From NCBI RefSeq assembly GCF_029227915.1, contig NC_079882.1:28570001-28634000 (forward strand): a stretch of DNA of 64,000 nucleotides, written 5' to 3'. Shown here piece by piece: positions 38,340 to 50,019 of the stretch. Source of the DNA: Hydractinia symbiolongicarpus. Lineage: Eukaryota > Cnidaria > Hydrozoa > Anthoathecata > Hydractiniidae. The position numbers were made by a program, and so were the translations under genes. The notes beneath the pieces were generated by a model. That model was not told the origin of the DNA. It saw only the letters and a list, made by a program, of their open reading frames with translations, and searched no databases. How positions within the stretch are numbered: the first letter of the stretch is position 1; each line of letters starts with the position of its first letter.

Positions 38340-38720
38340 GTAGAGATGTGCGTGTACCCCTGGAAGAGTATGGTGAATTAAGTACAGGTGCGAGGAGATG
38401 AACGACGGTGCACCACGCGAGCAGGACAGATGACTGGGGAAATAACAGCAGAGGGATGCGGCGCTGACAGTCAGAGGTGGTGCACCAAGAGGTTAATAAA
38501 AGAGTAGGTTCTTGTGAGGTATGATAGAGGAAATGGAATCACAGGAGAGGAGCTCCGGATGTGATTGAGAGATTAGTTAAGCTAGAAAACACTACTAGGA
38601 GAAGAGCTCCGGATGTAGTGGAGAAGAGCGAACACTACTAGGAGAAGAGCTCCGGATGTAGTGGAGAAGAGCGAATTTATTGGGAACACGCACGTGAGCT
38701 TGAGACAATATCTTCTCTTC
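38340..38720. repeat. GC-richer patch with a 44-bp tandem duplication
   Basis: The segment is purine-rich on the plus strand and GC-richer than its surroundings. AACACTACTAGGAGAAGAGC plus TCCGGATGTAGTGGAGAAGA repeats back to back (about 38588 and 38632). An older copy of AGGAGCTCCGGATGTGATTG lies at 38549. It could be part of an LTR or satellite from an unrecognised element. Confidence 0.55.
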
Positions 38721-39034
38721 AGCCTAGCATCCTCACCCGATTCCGCCAAATTATCCTCAGTTTATTCTTGCCACAAACAATTGATAGTGCTATTACTGCT
38801 ATAACTCTAAATTAAAGTACAATTCTTATTCATTGATTTTGTATTATTGACAGCAATTGTAGTTATTATTTGTCAATTTAAAGTTGTGTATTATCAGATT
38901 TTGAAAGTTAGATAATAACATGATGGATCGCAAAATAGTCTCCTTTAAAAAATCCAGTTTGGGGTAAATTTGGGATGTCGGGCTTCCTTCGTCAGCCAAA
39001 TGGGATGAAGATGCGTTTGTTTTCCTAACAAATG

Positions 39035-39200
39035 AGGTGCGTTTCCACGAGATACGCCATAGCAGGTAGAGGCAATTTCCAAGCGAGTTGCTGAGGTGTA
39101 GGCGATTTCCAAGTGAGTCGCGGAGATGTAGGCAATTTCCAAGCGAGTTGCTGAGTTAGCGTTTCCACGAGATACGCAGACGTTTCCACGAGATACGTCT
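39035..39200. repeat. Short minisatellite, about 31-bp unit
   Basis: GTAGGCRATTTCCAAGYGAG plus TYGCNGAG occurs three times (about 39066, 39097, 39128). It is flanked by three copies of CGTTTCCACGAGATACG (39050, 39160, 39180). Confidence 0.7.
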
Positions 39201-39299
39201 TACTAAGGGTAAGGATGGAAACACACGCATCTGGTTTGGGCCCCCCTGATACCAAACCTGACATCCCCCCCTTTCCCCAAACTCAAGTGTAGTTATGAC

Positions 39300-40080
39300 A
39301 TGAAACAAGAGAAATATACTTCTAACATTATCTGTCATTGTTGTTGTTTGCTTTCGTGTTGTTGCTTCAGAACCATAGCAATTAATGAATTTTGTTTAAT
39401 CTGACCTACATACTAACTATGAGTATAGCCTAAATCAACTATGACATCATAACCATTGAAACTTTAAATTGCTTCTAGTCAACATTAGAGTAAAAATAAA
39501 TAATAAAAACATGTCTGTCATGTCACATCATACCTCATTTTAAGTGAAAAAAGTAAAAAAAATAAAAAAATTGACCTTTGTTTCCCATTACCGCGAACGT
39601 TTGTTATTTATAATAATAATGTTTTGAGTAAAAAATTTTGGAATGAATTTCTCTACAAATTGTCATTTTGCTCGATATTCAGCAAATTATGAAGTGTAAC
39701 CTTTCTAGAGTATGGCATTGAAAAATAGGTGCAACTTACACTCGTTTTTCCGTAGTATATTTCGTGCACATTAACCAATCACAGAAAAACTTAACCACAT
39801 AAGAATATAAAAACCATTTCCGTTAAGGTGGATTTCCACTTAAAATCAAACAAATCGGAAAAAAGCAATAAAAATACTGAAATTTGATTAAATATCTGCT
39901 AATTATTTTGTTTTTAAAATTTTTTGTTCCTGAAAGTTGACTGGCTTTAAACCCTTCTGCTTTCTTAGCATTGAAATAAGCCACTCCGCCGCTATTCCTT
40001 TGCAGGCTTAATTTTGTTTTAAAAAGATTTAATCTTTGACGTCAGTTAACTAGAGAATTGATATTAAAACTGGCTGAACT
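39300..40080. other. Non-coding stretch
   Basis: Nothing recognised beyond AT-rich sequence. Confidence 0.4.
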
Positions 40081-40112
40081 GACTTGAACAACGCTCAATC
40101 AATAGTCATGAC

Positions 40113-40270
40113 CAGGGGCGGATCCAGCCTTTTTTTTAGACTTAGTCAAAATATTGCTGCTGCGCAGCAATATTTGGACAAAGTCTTGAATTTAGCAGCT
40201 GGGGGTCCTGGGGGCGCTGTAAGCCCCCCCTCCCAGGTGGGGTCAGAATCTTTCACTAATTTAAACTTTG
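40113..40270. mobile_element. Foldback/MITE-like fragment with GGGGCGGATCCAG
   Basis: CAGGGGCGGATCCAG is a phrase common at the ends of animal MITEs. It is followed by a long hairpin (AGACTTAGTC-AAAATATTGCTGC against GCAGCAATATT-GGAC-AAAGTCT at about 40138-40188) and a G/C-rich fold (CTGGGGGTCCTGGGGG against CCCCCCCTCCCAG). The open frame 40084-40344 across it is incidental. Confidence 0.5.
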
Positions 40271-40439
40271 CGGGTACAAAAATCGCCGAAAATTGTCTAC
40301 CGATTTATCTAGTTATTAATAAAATTGACGAAAAGAAACGGTAAGCTATAAGAAAATCTCCAAGAACATTTTTTGTAACAATCAACTCTCCGTCCTACAC
40401 GTCTTATTTAAGATAGATAAAGGCACTAAAATTAACAGG

Positions 40440-40560
40440 GATTAACTACAATAAAGTGAGACAATTGTGAATATATTTCAATATTTATAAACTCTTGCTG
40501 TTTCTGCCAATATCAGGCTTCATCAGCATGACTAGGTGATCACACCAGCCATGGACAGCA
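40440..40560 (-). mobile_element. Possible Penelope-like 3' end fragment
   Basis: The minus strand reads GCTGATGAAGCCTGATATTG then GCAGAAACAGCAAGAG, a phrase resembling the region just after the coding part of many Penelope-like elements. No coding remains upstream in that orientation, so support is thin. Confidence 0.3.
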
Positions 40561-40599
40561 AAATAAAACACAATCATAACAAAAACAATAAGAATATGG

Positions 40600-41490
40600 A
40601 AAGATCAGGATAATGAAGATGAAATGTACATACACGTGATATGATACAAACACACCTCAACCCATGTATTTATTCAGATATATTTGTTTACTCATAGGGC
40701 TAAACTCAAGTTTCGTTTGAACTTTAAGAAGAATTAAGAAGGGCAATTTTCTGCTTTTTTGCATGCTGAAATAGGAAAATGCGACTTTCTCTTAAGAAGG
40801 TTGCAACCTGGAACAAGGCTTGAAGTCTACACCAATACCTTCATAACAAAATAAAATTTTTAACTGATCTCCATCAGGTAAAATAGATGGGCGTGGCAAT
40901 ATACACTGTGTAAAGAGAGTTCGAAACCGTAACAAGCCGAACTGTGGGTAAAACGTATTAATTTTTCTCTTTATTACTGTTGACAAGGCAAGTATTGATA
41001 GAAAAGGAAGCCACGTCTGGGGGTACAGATGTTGATTGCTTCGGTTTTACCTGCCTCCTCAGGAGAAAGACTCATATCACAAACAATATGGGAAAGGGAA
41101 AATCTGAATAAACTTTTTTCAGATATAAAAATATTTGCCTTTTGGTTTTTAAAAGCAATTGAAAACAAGGATGCTTGGAATAAAAAGAAGGATGCAAGAA
41201 AAGTTCTATGGATGTCAAGGTTCTCAAAATATCAACAAGAGAATTATCACCTACCAATACCAACGATGCTGAGCTGATAATACATTTTACCATGACCTTT
41301 CACTCAACAAACTTTGTTTTCTAATAGCCATTCGAAGAGTTGTTTATTTTCTTCACCAACCTTACTTATCCAGATGTCAAGTTCTTGCATCTAATACCAA
41401 CACAAATATTAATTGAGAAAGAACTCCTCCACAATGCTGAAAATTCTGTTCAAAGCTCATATTACAAAAACAATTAGCCAGCTGGCTAGC
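40600..41490. other. Non-coding or unresolved stretch
   Basis: Several short open frames occur on both strands (40792-40986, 41029-41277, 41072-41293) without domains. On the minus strand at 41338-41392 a stretch after an AG reads MQELDIWISKVGEENKQLFE then WLLENKVC and stop, which could be an alternative last exon of the gene to the right. Confidence 0.3.
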
Positions 41491-41495
41491 TATAG

Positions 41496-42173
41496 CTAAT
41501 TAGCTAAATCTTTTTGTATTTGTTCTGGATAGTCTGTTGTAAAAAGCTCTCCCACAACTACCTTTTCGTAGCGAATATACTGAAAACCCTTAAATACATG
41601 CAAGGTGAGTTGGAGAGTAAAAAACATAGTTCTCACCTTAGGTAATAATTCCTTTATCTTCACACCTCGCCTCAGATGGAATGTAGCTATATATACCTGA
41701 ATTCCGATGAAGACTTTTACCAACCAAGGGATAAATATCCCCAGACAACAAAAATGTCCGAGAATAAACACTTTCTAAAAGTTCTTTTTGCGAAGCAATT
41801 TAGCTTTGCGAGCGAAGCGAAATTGTGGAGCACGTTTGCTACACGCGAGGTATACCAAGAGAATTATTGAGATTCTCAAAATTTCGATAGAAAAAAAATC
41901 ATATAAAATCAGCGTAAAGAAATAGGACTGATATTTTTGCACATAAAGCTAGGGTATTTTTTTTTCTAATAAAACAAATAAGTTTAAGTTTAGTAACACT
42001 TGATATTCGTTATTTTCTCCCAATGGTACTGGTTGGCGATATCTCCAATCTGTAGGGTTTGTTCCAAATTTAGATAGCAAATCATGAAGCAATTCATGGG
42101 AGGTGACATTCAAAACGACGGGCTGAACAACCACAATAATGTGTGCAAGAAACAAGAAATATAAAATTTCCAT
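41496..42173 (-). CDS. Possible small 3-exon gene, predicted secreted protein
   Basis: Minus-strand exons 42173-42000, 41696-41637 and 41588-41496 join in phase 0 to a 108-residue product. The start MEILYFLFLAHIIVVVQP looks like a signal peptide. It is followed by SHELLHDLLSKFGTNPTDWR and YRQPVPLGENNEYQ (exon 1), VYIATFHLRRGVKIKELLPK (exon 2, exactly 20 codons), and GFQYIRYEKVVVGELFTTDY plus PEQIQKDLAN (exon 3). The exon 2 donor AAG|GTGAGA is strong; the exon 1 donor CAA|GTGTTA is weak. No family was recognised. An alternative ends exon 3 at GAAAAG|GTAGTT and joins the 41392-41338 segment. It sits within the giant element and could be cargo or host-derived. Confidence 0.35.
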
Positions 42174-42199
42174 GTTTTCAGAACCTAAAAAAGAGAGTT

Positions 42200-43530
42200 T
42201 AAAATGAAGGCAAACAGAAGTTGGAAAAGCTATATACAGGTGATGTGATTTATAAGGGCTAAAAAAAGGGATTGTAACAGCTTTACAAAAGTTTTATAAA
42301 AAACTTGTGACCCTTAGATTTGTAACAAAATAAAAAAACAAGAACGGATTCAGGCTGGAATCATTGTTTATAAAATTAATGGTTACATCACGCAAAAATC
42401 AAGTTAAATTCTTTGAAAGTTCTCTAGAAATCTTTCATTTTTTTGAAAAATCTTTTATTTTTTTGAAAAATCTTTCTTTTTTGAGATATTTGTCTTAAAA
42501 GTTGGGCTGATTATGCGAAATTATGACATGAACTAGTTCTAAAACATGTATTTTTCTATTGAGCATAATTATGGTAACTTAATATTGAAATTTTTGTAAA
42601 ATGTTTAAAATGTCAAAGTGAACAGCCAGAAAACATTTCTAACTACATACAGCCTGTCAAAAATGTTAAATATAACACCCTTGCAGAGCTAGTTCATGAC
42701 ATGCATAATTAGTAAATCTTCTTAGTCCAAATTCTAAAGAACCAATCAAGAAAATTTCTAGACATCTTTTAAGCTATTTCATATGAAATTAACTTCATTT
42801 TCCAAAAGATAACCTTTAAGAAAAACCAAGGACATAAGTTCTCTTGCTCTTCACTGTCAAGTTAATGATTGCTTGTGACTGTTCTTTTTCTCTCGTTCAA
42901 TTTTTCGTGAACATAATTATAGAGTTCCATTATCAACATTTTTCACATATATATAAACACATTAATTTTGGAGAAACTTGATAGGAAAAAAATCATGAAT
43001 AAACACGAAACAGGTAAATTCTGAAGACATGTTCTTAATATTAAGAACAAAATAAGAACCAATTTGGCTAAAAAGGCTTTGAAAATAAGAACAGCTTAGT
43101 TTACATTTCACCGGTTCTTATATATAAAAAATAGGAACGAGACCCGGGCATAATTATCTTACTATCAGAAAATCTGAATTGCTAGGGTGGGAAAAATTAC
43201 ACTGCTAATAACAGTGACAGCTTATTTCAACTTTCCATGATTGCAGTGCTTGCCTGTAGTTGGCAGCTAGCTAATGCAAACATGGTCAAATAAAATGACC
43301 TAAAAAATGAACATACTGTTTATTTATTTAGGTCATAAAAGAATTTTTATTTAGGTCAAAAAAGAATTTCCTCCTAATAATTTTGTAGAACACAAAATAT
43401 TAGTGGCTAGCTAGCTAACGCAAACATGGTCAAATAAAATGACCTAAAAAATGAACATCCAGAACCATCAAGGGGAAGCAAAAATTCAAGTATTCGCCCT
43501 AAAAAACCTGCATTGACCCAAACAATGCTC
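42200..43530. other. Non-coding stretch with a 50-bp duplicated segment
   Basis: No gene. AGCTAGCTAAYG plus CAAACATGGTCAAATAAAAT and GACCTAAAAAATGAACAT occurs at 43265-43314 and again at 43409-43458 with one mismatch. The words ATTTAGGTCA and AAAGAATTT recur between the copies. Confidence 0.6.
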
Positions 43531-43558
43531 GAAAATCATCATCATCATCATTCTCGGC

Positions 43559-44188
43559 TTAACATCTGTTTTCCATGCTAGCATGGGTTGTATGGGGTAT
43601 ATTAATGACCCTCTTCCAATCTGATCTAGACTGTGTTAGATCTAAACTCAACTTGCTCTCTATTAAGTCTGTCCTTATAACCTCCTGCCAAGTCTTTCTC
43701 GGTCTGCCTCTGGGCTTTGCCCCAGGAACTATGAAGTCTCTACACTTTCTTACCCAATTATCCTCCTCCATTCTTTCCAAGTGCCCCACCCAATTCAATC
43801 TTCTTATCTGGATAACATCTTTAATTCTACGGAGACTTAGCCTGCTTCTTAGCTCATTTGAACTCTTTCTGTCTCTCAGACTGGCATTACACATCCATCT
43901 AACCATTCTCATATCATTCCTTTCTAAACGGTCAAGATCTTCCTGCTTCACTGCCCATGTCTCACTACTGTACAACATAACACTTCTCACACAGGCCTCA
44001 TACAACCTACCTTTTACCTCAATTGACAGGACTCTGCTAGTCAATAAAGGAAGTAACTCTCTAAACTTTTTCCAAGCAGAACCTATCCTGCAAGTAACAC
44101 TTCTTCCAACACCCCCTTCACTGCCCAACATATCACCTAAGTAACAGAAGTTCTTAACTATCTCTAACGAGCCACTGTTGTACCTCAT
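43559..44188 (-). pseudogene. RTE LINE C-terminal domain
   Basis: Reads KNFCYLGDMLGSEGGVGRSV, CVRSVMLYSSETWAVKQEDL, RRLNWVGHLERMEEDNWVRK and PRGRPRKTWQEVIRTDL. These are typical thumb and C-terminal segments after the RT in RTE-type polyproteins. It is separated from the RT by a frameshift near 44190-44310. Confidence 0.85.
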
Positions 44189-44311
44189 TAAAGCTGGAAA
44201 TACTTCATTCTTTATAATCTCACCTTTGCAACGCTTGCATACAAACTGTATGCCAGCTCTTAACCTTCCACTAATACTACTGCACTTCTTTTGTACCCAA
44301 TGCTTGCAAGT

Positions 44312-45491
44312 CTAACAAAAAATTGAGTTACTACCAACCCTTTTCCTGCAAACTCCACAAGACCACTTTCCAACTACAAGGTCACACTTGGCTGCAATGC
44401 TACTTATCATGTCTTTAGACTTTGCTGTGTTTACCTTTGGCCCTTTCTCTTCTAGTCCTTTCTTCCACTTCTCAAACTTTTCAACTAATTCTTCCATCGA
44501 CTCTGCTATGAGAACCAAATCATCTGCATACAATAACTCCCATGGACAACCTGTTCTGAACTCCATCGACAGCGCTTCTAAGACTAGAATAAACAACAAA
44601 GGACTAAGTACAGAACCCTGATGTACACCAACATTTACACTAAATTCATCACTAAGTGAATCGTTAATCCTGACACGACTTCTAGCATTGCTGTACATAG
44701 ACTGAACCATCGTAACTAGCCACTCATTCACACCTAATTTTCTCATAGCCCACCAAATAACTTTACGTGGCACTCTATCAAAAGCTTTCTCTAAATCTAC
44801 AAAGGCAAAATAGGGATTCTTTCTCTTTTCTAAATACTTTTCCTGAAGCTGTCTGAGTAAAAATATTGCATCTGTAGTGCCACGCCCTGGAACAAAACCA
44901 AATTGCATCTATCTATATCAATTCTTTCTCTAAGTAACTTATCAATCACTCTTTCAATAACTTTCATTACTTGATAAGCCAACTTCAAACCTCTATAGTT
45001 CCTCTTTCTAATGCATCACCCTTGCCCTTGAAACAATTTACTATTACACTCGACTGCCACTCACTCGGAATAGCACCAGTCTTTATAATCTGATTAGCAA
45101 GACTTGTAATAAGCTCAACTCCAATATATTCAGCTGCTTTTACCATCTCTGCAGCCTTGCCAATCTTTAACTTCCTAATAGCCTCCACTACCCATTTTGT
45201 CTTGATCTGCATAGCTGGCCCTTTTACAACATCATCATCAGACAAATTATCATCATCCCAATCAAACTCACTGTTAAGCAACCTCTGATAATAATTCTTC
45301 CAAGCTACCCTTTTCTCCTCCTCTGTGCTAGCTAAAACACCTTCATCATTACGTATACACTTCTCACCTACAACATCTTGATTAGTCTTCTTCATTTGCT
45401 TTGCTATCTTAAATACCTCATTGCGCTGGTCTTCCCTTCTTAACACATCTGCAAATCTGTTTCTCTCTGTTTCTAATTTTGCCTTATACAC
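44312..45491 (-). pseudogene. RTE LINE reverse transcriptase
   Basis: Two frames. The first (44985-45491) covers the thumb-proximal linker with QMKKTNQDVVGEKCIRNDEG and AIPSEWQSSVIVNCFKGKGD. The second (44312-44908) covers MQFGFVPGRGTTDAIFLLRQ, FAFVDLEKAFDRVPRKVIWW, VGVHQGSVLSPLLFILVLEA and the catalytic LLYADDLVLIAES. A shift and stop near 44908-44985 break the protein. All core RT motifs are recognisable. Confidence 0.9.
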
Positions 45492-45851
45492 TGCTGTACG
45501 AGCACAACACTTAGCTTATAAGTAAATATTTTTACTACCACCTGACTTCCACTCTTTTCAAAGATTCCTTTTTTTCTTTATACACTGGTCAACCTCATTA
45601 TTCCACCACCAGGTCTGTCTATGTCTAGCTGGTCCTTTTGTCTACCCAAAGGTATCGTCAGAAGCATCTAGAAGACAATTCTTCAAAGTAGTCCAAGTAC
45701 TTTTAACATTGTCACTATCACATTGACCATTGTGGGCTAACTGCTGAACTTTGCACTTAATTGTTTTGCTACAATGTCTTGCTTCAGCTTCCAGACTTTA
45801 AGACGAGGCCTGTACTTTACCTTCGCTTCTTTAACACTCTTCAAGATAATA

Positions 45852-46727
45852 TCACAAACCAAGCGGCCTATGCTGGGAAACACACTCTTCCCCCGATACA
45901 ACTTTCACGTCCTTCACCACTTTCTTGTCTGACTTTCTAACCAGGAAGTAATCTATCTGTGTCTTACAACCACCTGACTCATATGTTATCAGCCTACTCT
46001 GTCTCTTACTGAATGATGTGTTGCAAACCACCATGTCCGTTGCCATTCCAAACTGAAGCAATCTCTCCCCTTCCTTATTTCTGCTTCCAAATCCATAGCC
46101 TCCATGTACACCTCTATAACCTTCAGATGACTTCCCAACATGACCATTAAAGTCACCACCCACCATGACAAGTTCAGTGTCTCCAAACTTTGATGTGACT
46201 GCTATTAACTCATCATAAAACTTATCTTTATCTTCCTCACTGAGTCCACACTGTGGAGCATAAACTGACAGAAAAGTGACAATCCTATTAGCTATCAAAA
46301 ACTTTATCACTATAATACGACTATTAACACGCATAACATCTATTACTTTTTCTACCCACTTCTCTGCAACGAATATGCCAACTCCTCCATATCCATCACT
46401 ATTACCAATCCAAAAAAGCTTATACCTTGCCCTCCTACCTTCCACAAATCTCATTGAAGCTCCTCTCCACCTAACTTCCTGAACACAACACATATCAACA
46501 GATCTACGTTCTAACATTTCAACTACTTCACCTGCTCTACCTCTCAGAGTACCAACATTTACACTAGCAATCCTCAACCTAGTGTTATCTACCTTGTGAT
46601 GTGATAGCTGGGTAACGGTCTGACGATGCTCACATCTGACATCTGTCCTACCGTGCGCGACACCTTGACTCCTTAGAGTTCCAGCCCCGTTTAAGCAGTT
46701 TGTCTGATTAACTATTCTTACGGCCAT
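45852..46727 (-). pseudogene. RTE LINE endonuclease
   Basis: An open frame of 291 codons with the APE-like endonuclease order. It has RIASVNVGTLRGRAGEVVEM, DMCCVQEVRWRG (catalytic Glu), VTFLSVYAPQ, VMVGGDFNGHVG (catalytic Asp/Asn), QIDYFLVRKSDKK, and SQHRPLGL near the end, where the expected SDHR-type catalytic site reads SQHR. The protein would nick target DNA to prime reverse transcription. The D-to-Q change at the final motif suggests a dead enzyme. Confidence 0.85.
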
Positions 46728-46926
46728 TAAAACAAACTAAATTATTAAAATTAAAATTATTAAAAATTATTAAAACAAATTAAAAAAAAAAAACAAAAAA
46801 AAAACAGGCACTAAAAGCTACCGGACTCAAAAAATTGTAGTAGGCCGAACTTTTCCTTTTAAAAGAAATTATTTTTCGACAAGTTGCTAGCCAAAGCCCA
46901 TTTTCAAAAGAGAGATTTTGTTAACT

Positions 46927-48285
46927 AAGGGGCACTGGAAAAAAATATTTGAAAAAAATGTTATTTTGATAAGACAATACATAAATGTCAAATTAACCTT
47001 AATCGGGTCTGTAAACATCTTCAATTTTAAATAAATTTGCAAGGTTGCGCAAAGTCGAGAGGACTAGATAAATGAGCATACGTCACATTGTGCAGAAAGT
47101 CTGTGAGCTTAGCAGCACATCTTCCAAAAGTTTGTTTACTTACTGTTTGCATTGTTCGTTGATAAGACGTCTTGTTATAATGACGAAGATTATACCTTAG
47201 AAAACTTAGAATTGGATAATTCTCTTTATGAAAAAGACTACTTTACAAAGCTACAGTTATGCGACTTCAAACCTCTTGTGTCTCATAAGTCATGATAAGT
47301 TGTTAAGTTAAAACAGGGTATTAATATTGTATAAATAAAAATCATTATGATTATAAATGCGTTGCAGAAGCTACTGATTTATAAAGTGGTTGTTTTGACA
47401 AAGCTGTTTTAGAAACTGCATTATCAGCATTACATGCAGCCTTAACAGTAACAAAGATTGAAGAAAATGGGCACATTGCCCCCCCCCCCCCGAAAATATT
47501 CGGCAGGTTCTTCCATTAAAAAAACTTCTTTTTTGAAAAACCATGAATAGAAACTTGAGCGCTATGAGAGATACATGTGTAACTTGACGGTGTTTGTATT
47601 GGAAATTGGTAATGTTCTTTTATTTATTATAAAATTGTATAAAACGTTATTTGGTTGTGTTCTGTGGATATAATTACAAAAAATGAAATTAGAAAAAATG
47701 AGAAACTTTGATCGCGTTCACTAGCTAAAATGGCATTTTTACAAAGTTAAAATATATTTTAATACGGAAGTTTATTCCCTGGAGATCTCTTTTAAAAGAA
47801 CTATCTGTGAAGTGCAACAAACAAAAATAAAAACTTTGATTGCTTGATAGGTCACCTGCATGACGTATTTTGTCTAAGTTCTTTTTTCTTTTTCACAGAA
47901 GGGATTCTGAACAAACTGACTGCTTAACACTTTTCTGATCGATTGGTACATTGAAACGCAGAGCAACTAACCATTTTTTAAAGATTTAAACGTAAATTAC
48001 ATACGAGAAGCGACTTAAATGTACGCTATAACACATGAACATGAAGGTTCTCTGTGCTCGCTTAAACTTTCAGCACGATGTGATGTCATTATTTATAATC
48101 GAGTCCAGTCCTAAATGAAATCGCACCTGTCTGTCTTTTTAAGAGAAAAATTGAATATGCAAAGGCTAGTACAACAATTTTAAATAAGGAAAACAAGTGA
48201 AGTAAGTTTTTTTTATTTCTTATGCTTTTCTGAGTAGGTAGAAAACAAAAAATAAAAAAGGGATTTTTACTGGAGTTCCCCAAAA
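46927..48285. mobile_element. Harbinger-like MITE, copy 2 (inverted relative to copy 1)
   Basis: AAGGGGCACTGG...AAATATTTGAAAAAA at the left corresponds to the reverse complement of 13736 and inward. ATGCGTTGCAGAAGCTACTG and AACTGCATTATCAGCATTAC match the inverse of 12700-12910. The right end ...TTTTTACTGGAGTTCCCC matches the other terminus. It is longer than copy 1 because of extra middle sequence (47540-48180), and has a C14 run at about 47478. The flanking duplication is not clear. Confidence 0.75.
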
Positions 48286-48310
48286 TCCGCATTGATCACA
48301 TCTGAGAAAT

Positions 48311-48520
48311 GTGAAGGAGAAAAAAGTTGGGAGCAGGAAAGCAAAGTGGCGGGATATTGTAAAAGAGGCAAGAAGCTTATATGTTAAAAAAGAAAATGTA
48401 AAAAAAGTACAAGATCAAACTTGCAAAATATGCAGTCAAGTATTCTTCGAAAAAAACAAATCGAAACTACATGTCTGCAGTACACCCTTCACCCACAAAA
48501 ATAGCCACAAATTTGCTTGA
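48311..48520 (+). pseudogene. Small zinc-finger frame upstream of the RT
   Basis: A basic 69-residue frame with KKVGSRKAKWRDIVKEARSL and the finger CKICSQVFFEKNKSKLHVC (C-x2-C...). It begins just after the MITE and may be truncated by it. It could be the N-terminal part of the RT element. Confidence 0.35.
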
Positions 48521-48692
48521 ACAATTTGCTATAAGCGATTTGTGGCAAAATACAGAAGATGATAGTTATTAGAAACAACAACAAAATACAGATGAACAAA
48601 AGAAAACACTCAAAGATTCACCACAAAAACACTCAAAGATTTACCACAAATAATTCAAAAACACTATAAAATTGAAATAAACTTACTATGCG

Positions 48693-49653
48693 GTGGCGAA
48701 GTTCTTAAAAGAACTGTTTTTGATAAGATTTCTTGATAAATACCTTAAACTTGATTACTTAACTCCTGTCTCTTCAAGCGCCTTCTTCGAACTGTTGTCC
48801 GCATGGTATTTCACAAGGAATTGCATTTCGGGTATGCTTCGGGCGAGTGCGGGAAAGTGCGGGCGGTTTCGGATGACAACCGCCAATTTAATCCTGACAT
48901 CAAGAATGTACGGTGAATGTGGGAAAGATCTTAGGATCGCGATAGCGAATGCAACCAAGAGTCTTTGTACGGAAAGTCTCGGTGACGAATCCCTTGAAGC
49001 TTTTATTGCGTACAGACTGGTCCCATTAGACAAGCAACCCGGTGGTCGATCAATCGGAGTCAGTGAAGTACTGCGGAGAATATGTGGTAAAACGGTGATG
49101 GTGGTGATCAAGAAAGACATCATTACTTAGAGTGCAGATGTGTTCTGGCCAAAAAGCAGGAGGAGAGGCTGCAGTCCACGCTGTGAGGAGAGTGTTCGAA
49201 AGTGAAGAAGCAGAGGCGGTTCTACTGGTAGATGCATCAAATGCGTTCAACAACATCAATCGACAAGCCCTCCTACACAACGCCAAAGTGGTATGCCCAG
49301 TCTTCGCAAACTATGTTTTGAATTATTACCGCACACCAGCCAAGTTATTTGTTATTGGGGGCATAGAGCTAAGTTCAAAAGGGGAAACAACACAAGGTGA
49401 TCCGATCGGCATGGCAGTCTACGCTACGGGAATAACACCTCTCCTGGACGAACTGATGTCGATCATGGTGGAACAGGACCAGATGGCCGCCCATGCTGAC
49501 GACATAACTGCACCAGGGAAATGCAGATCATTACGAACCTGGTGGGATAACCTTGCGACTGAAGGAACCCATTTTGATTACTTGCCTCAACAATTTGGCC
49601 GAAGCCATGGAAAGCTTCCGGGGAACCAACATCCAAGCAACAACAGAAGGTAA
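48693..49653 (+). pseudogene. RT fingers and palm of the unassigned element
   Basis: The first frame (48693-49130) reads LILTSRMYGECGKDLRIAIA, FIAYRLVPLDKQPGGRSIGV and CGKTVMVVIKKDIIT, then a TAG. The second frame (49132-49653) reads MCSGQKAGGEAAVHAVRRVF, EAVLLVDASNAFNNINRQAL (palm Asp), KGETTQGDPIGMAVYATGIT and MAAHADDITAPGKCRSLRTW. The catalytic motif is ADD. It continues in other frames to about 50020 (HLGAVTG, PQAAYA). Confidence 0.8.
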
Positions 49654-50019
49654 ACGACATCTGGGCGCGGTGACTGGAAGAAAAACACTGTAAAACTCTA
49701 GTGGAAATATGGTCAGAGGAATTGTCTCTTCAAACCCGAATCGCCGTGACTTAACCACAAGCGGCATACGCATGCAACGTCAGCGGATACCAACACAAAT
49801 TTACTTACCTCATCCGAACTATACCTGGCTTTAAGAGATACCCGCAGCCTATCGAGGACGTGATACGGCATCAGTTCATCCCAGCGATCACTAGAGGGAA
49901 GGCCATCAACGACAATGAGCACGAGCTGTTGACATTGCCTCCAAGACTTAGTGGTCTTGGACTCAAAAACGTATGTCAGACAACCCAATCGAGCACGACA
50001 ACTCCAAATCCCTAACAAG

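Larger units (their letters stand above)
43535..46745 (-). mobile_element. RTE-type LINE, degenerate
   Basis: On the minus strand an apurinic-type endonuclease frame is followed by RT and a C-terminal domain. At 43530-43552 the copy ends with a short (ATG/GAT)n tail (ATCATCATCATCATC on plus), a hallmark of RTE-clade LINEs. Frameshifts split the polyprotein. The 5' end is near 46730-46745. Confidence 0.85.

Noticed and set aside
40084-40344. Open frame rich in A and G residues
   Set aside because: Runs through a hairpin and G/C-rich foldback of a MITE-like repeat; coding is incidental.
43265-43458. The 50-bp repeated segment as a target duplication of the RTE element
   Set aside because: Both copies lie on the same side of the element, 144 bp apart, so it is a local duplication.
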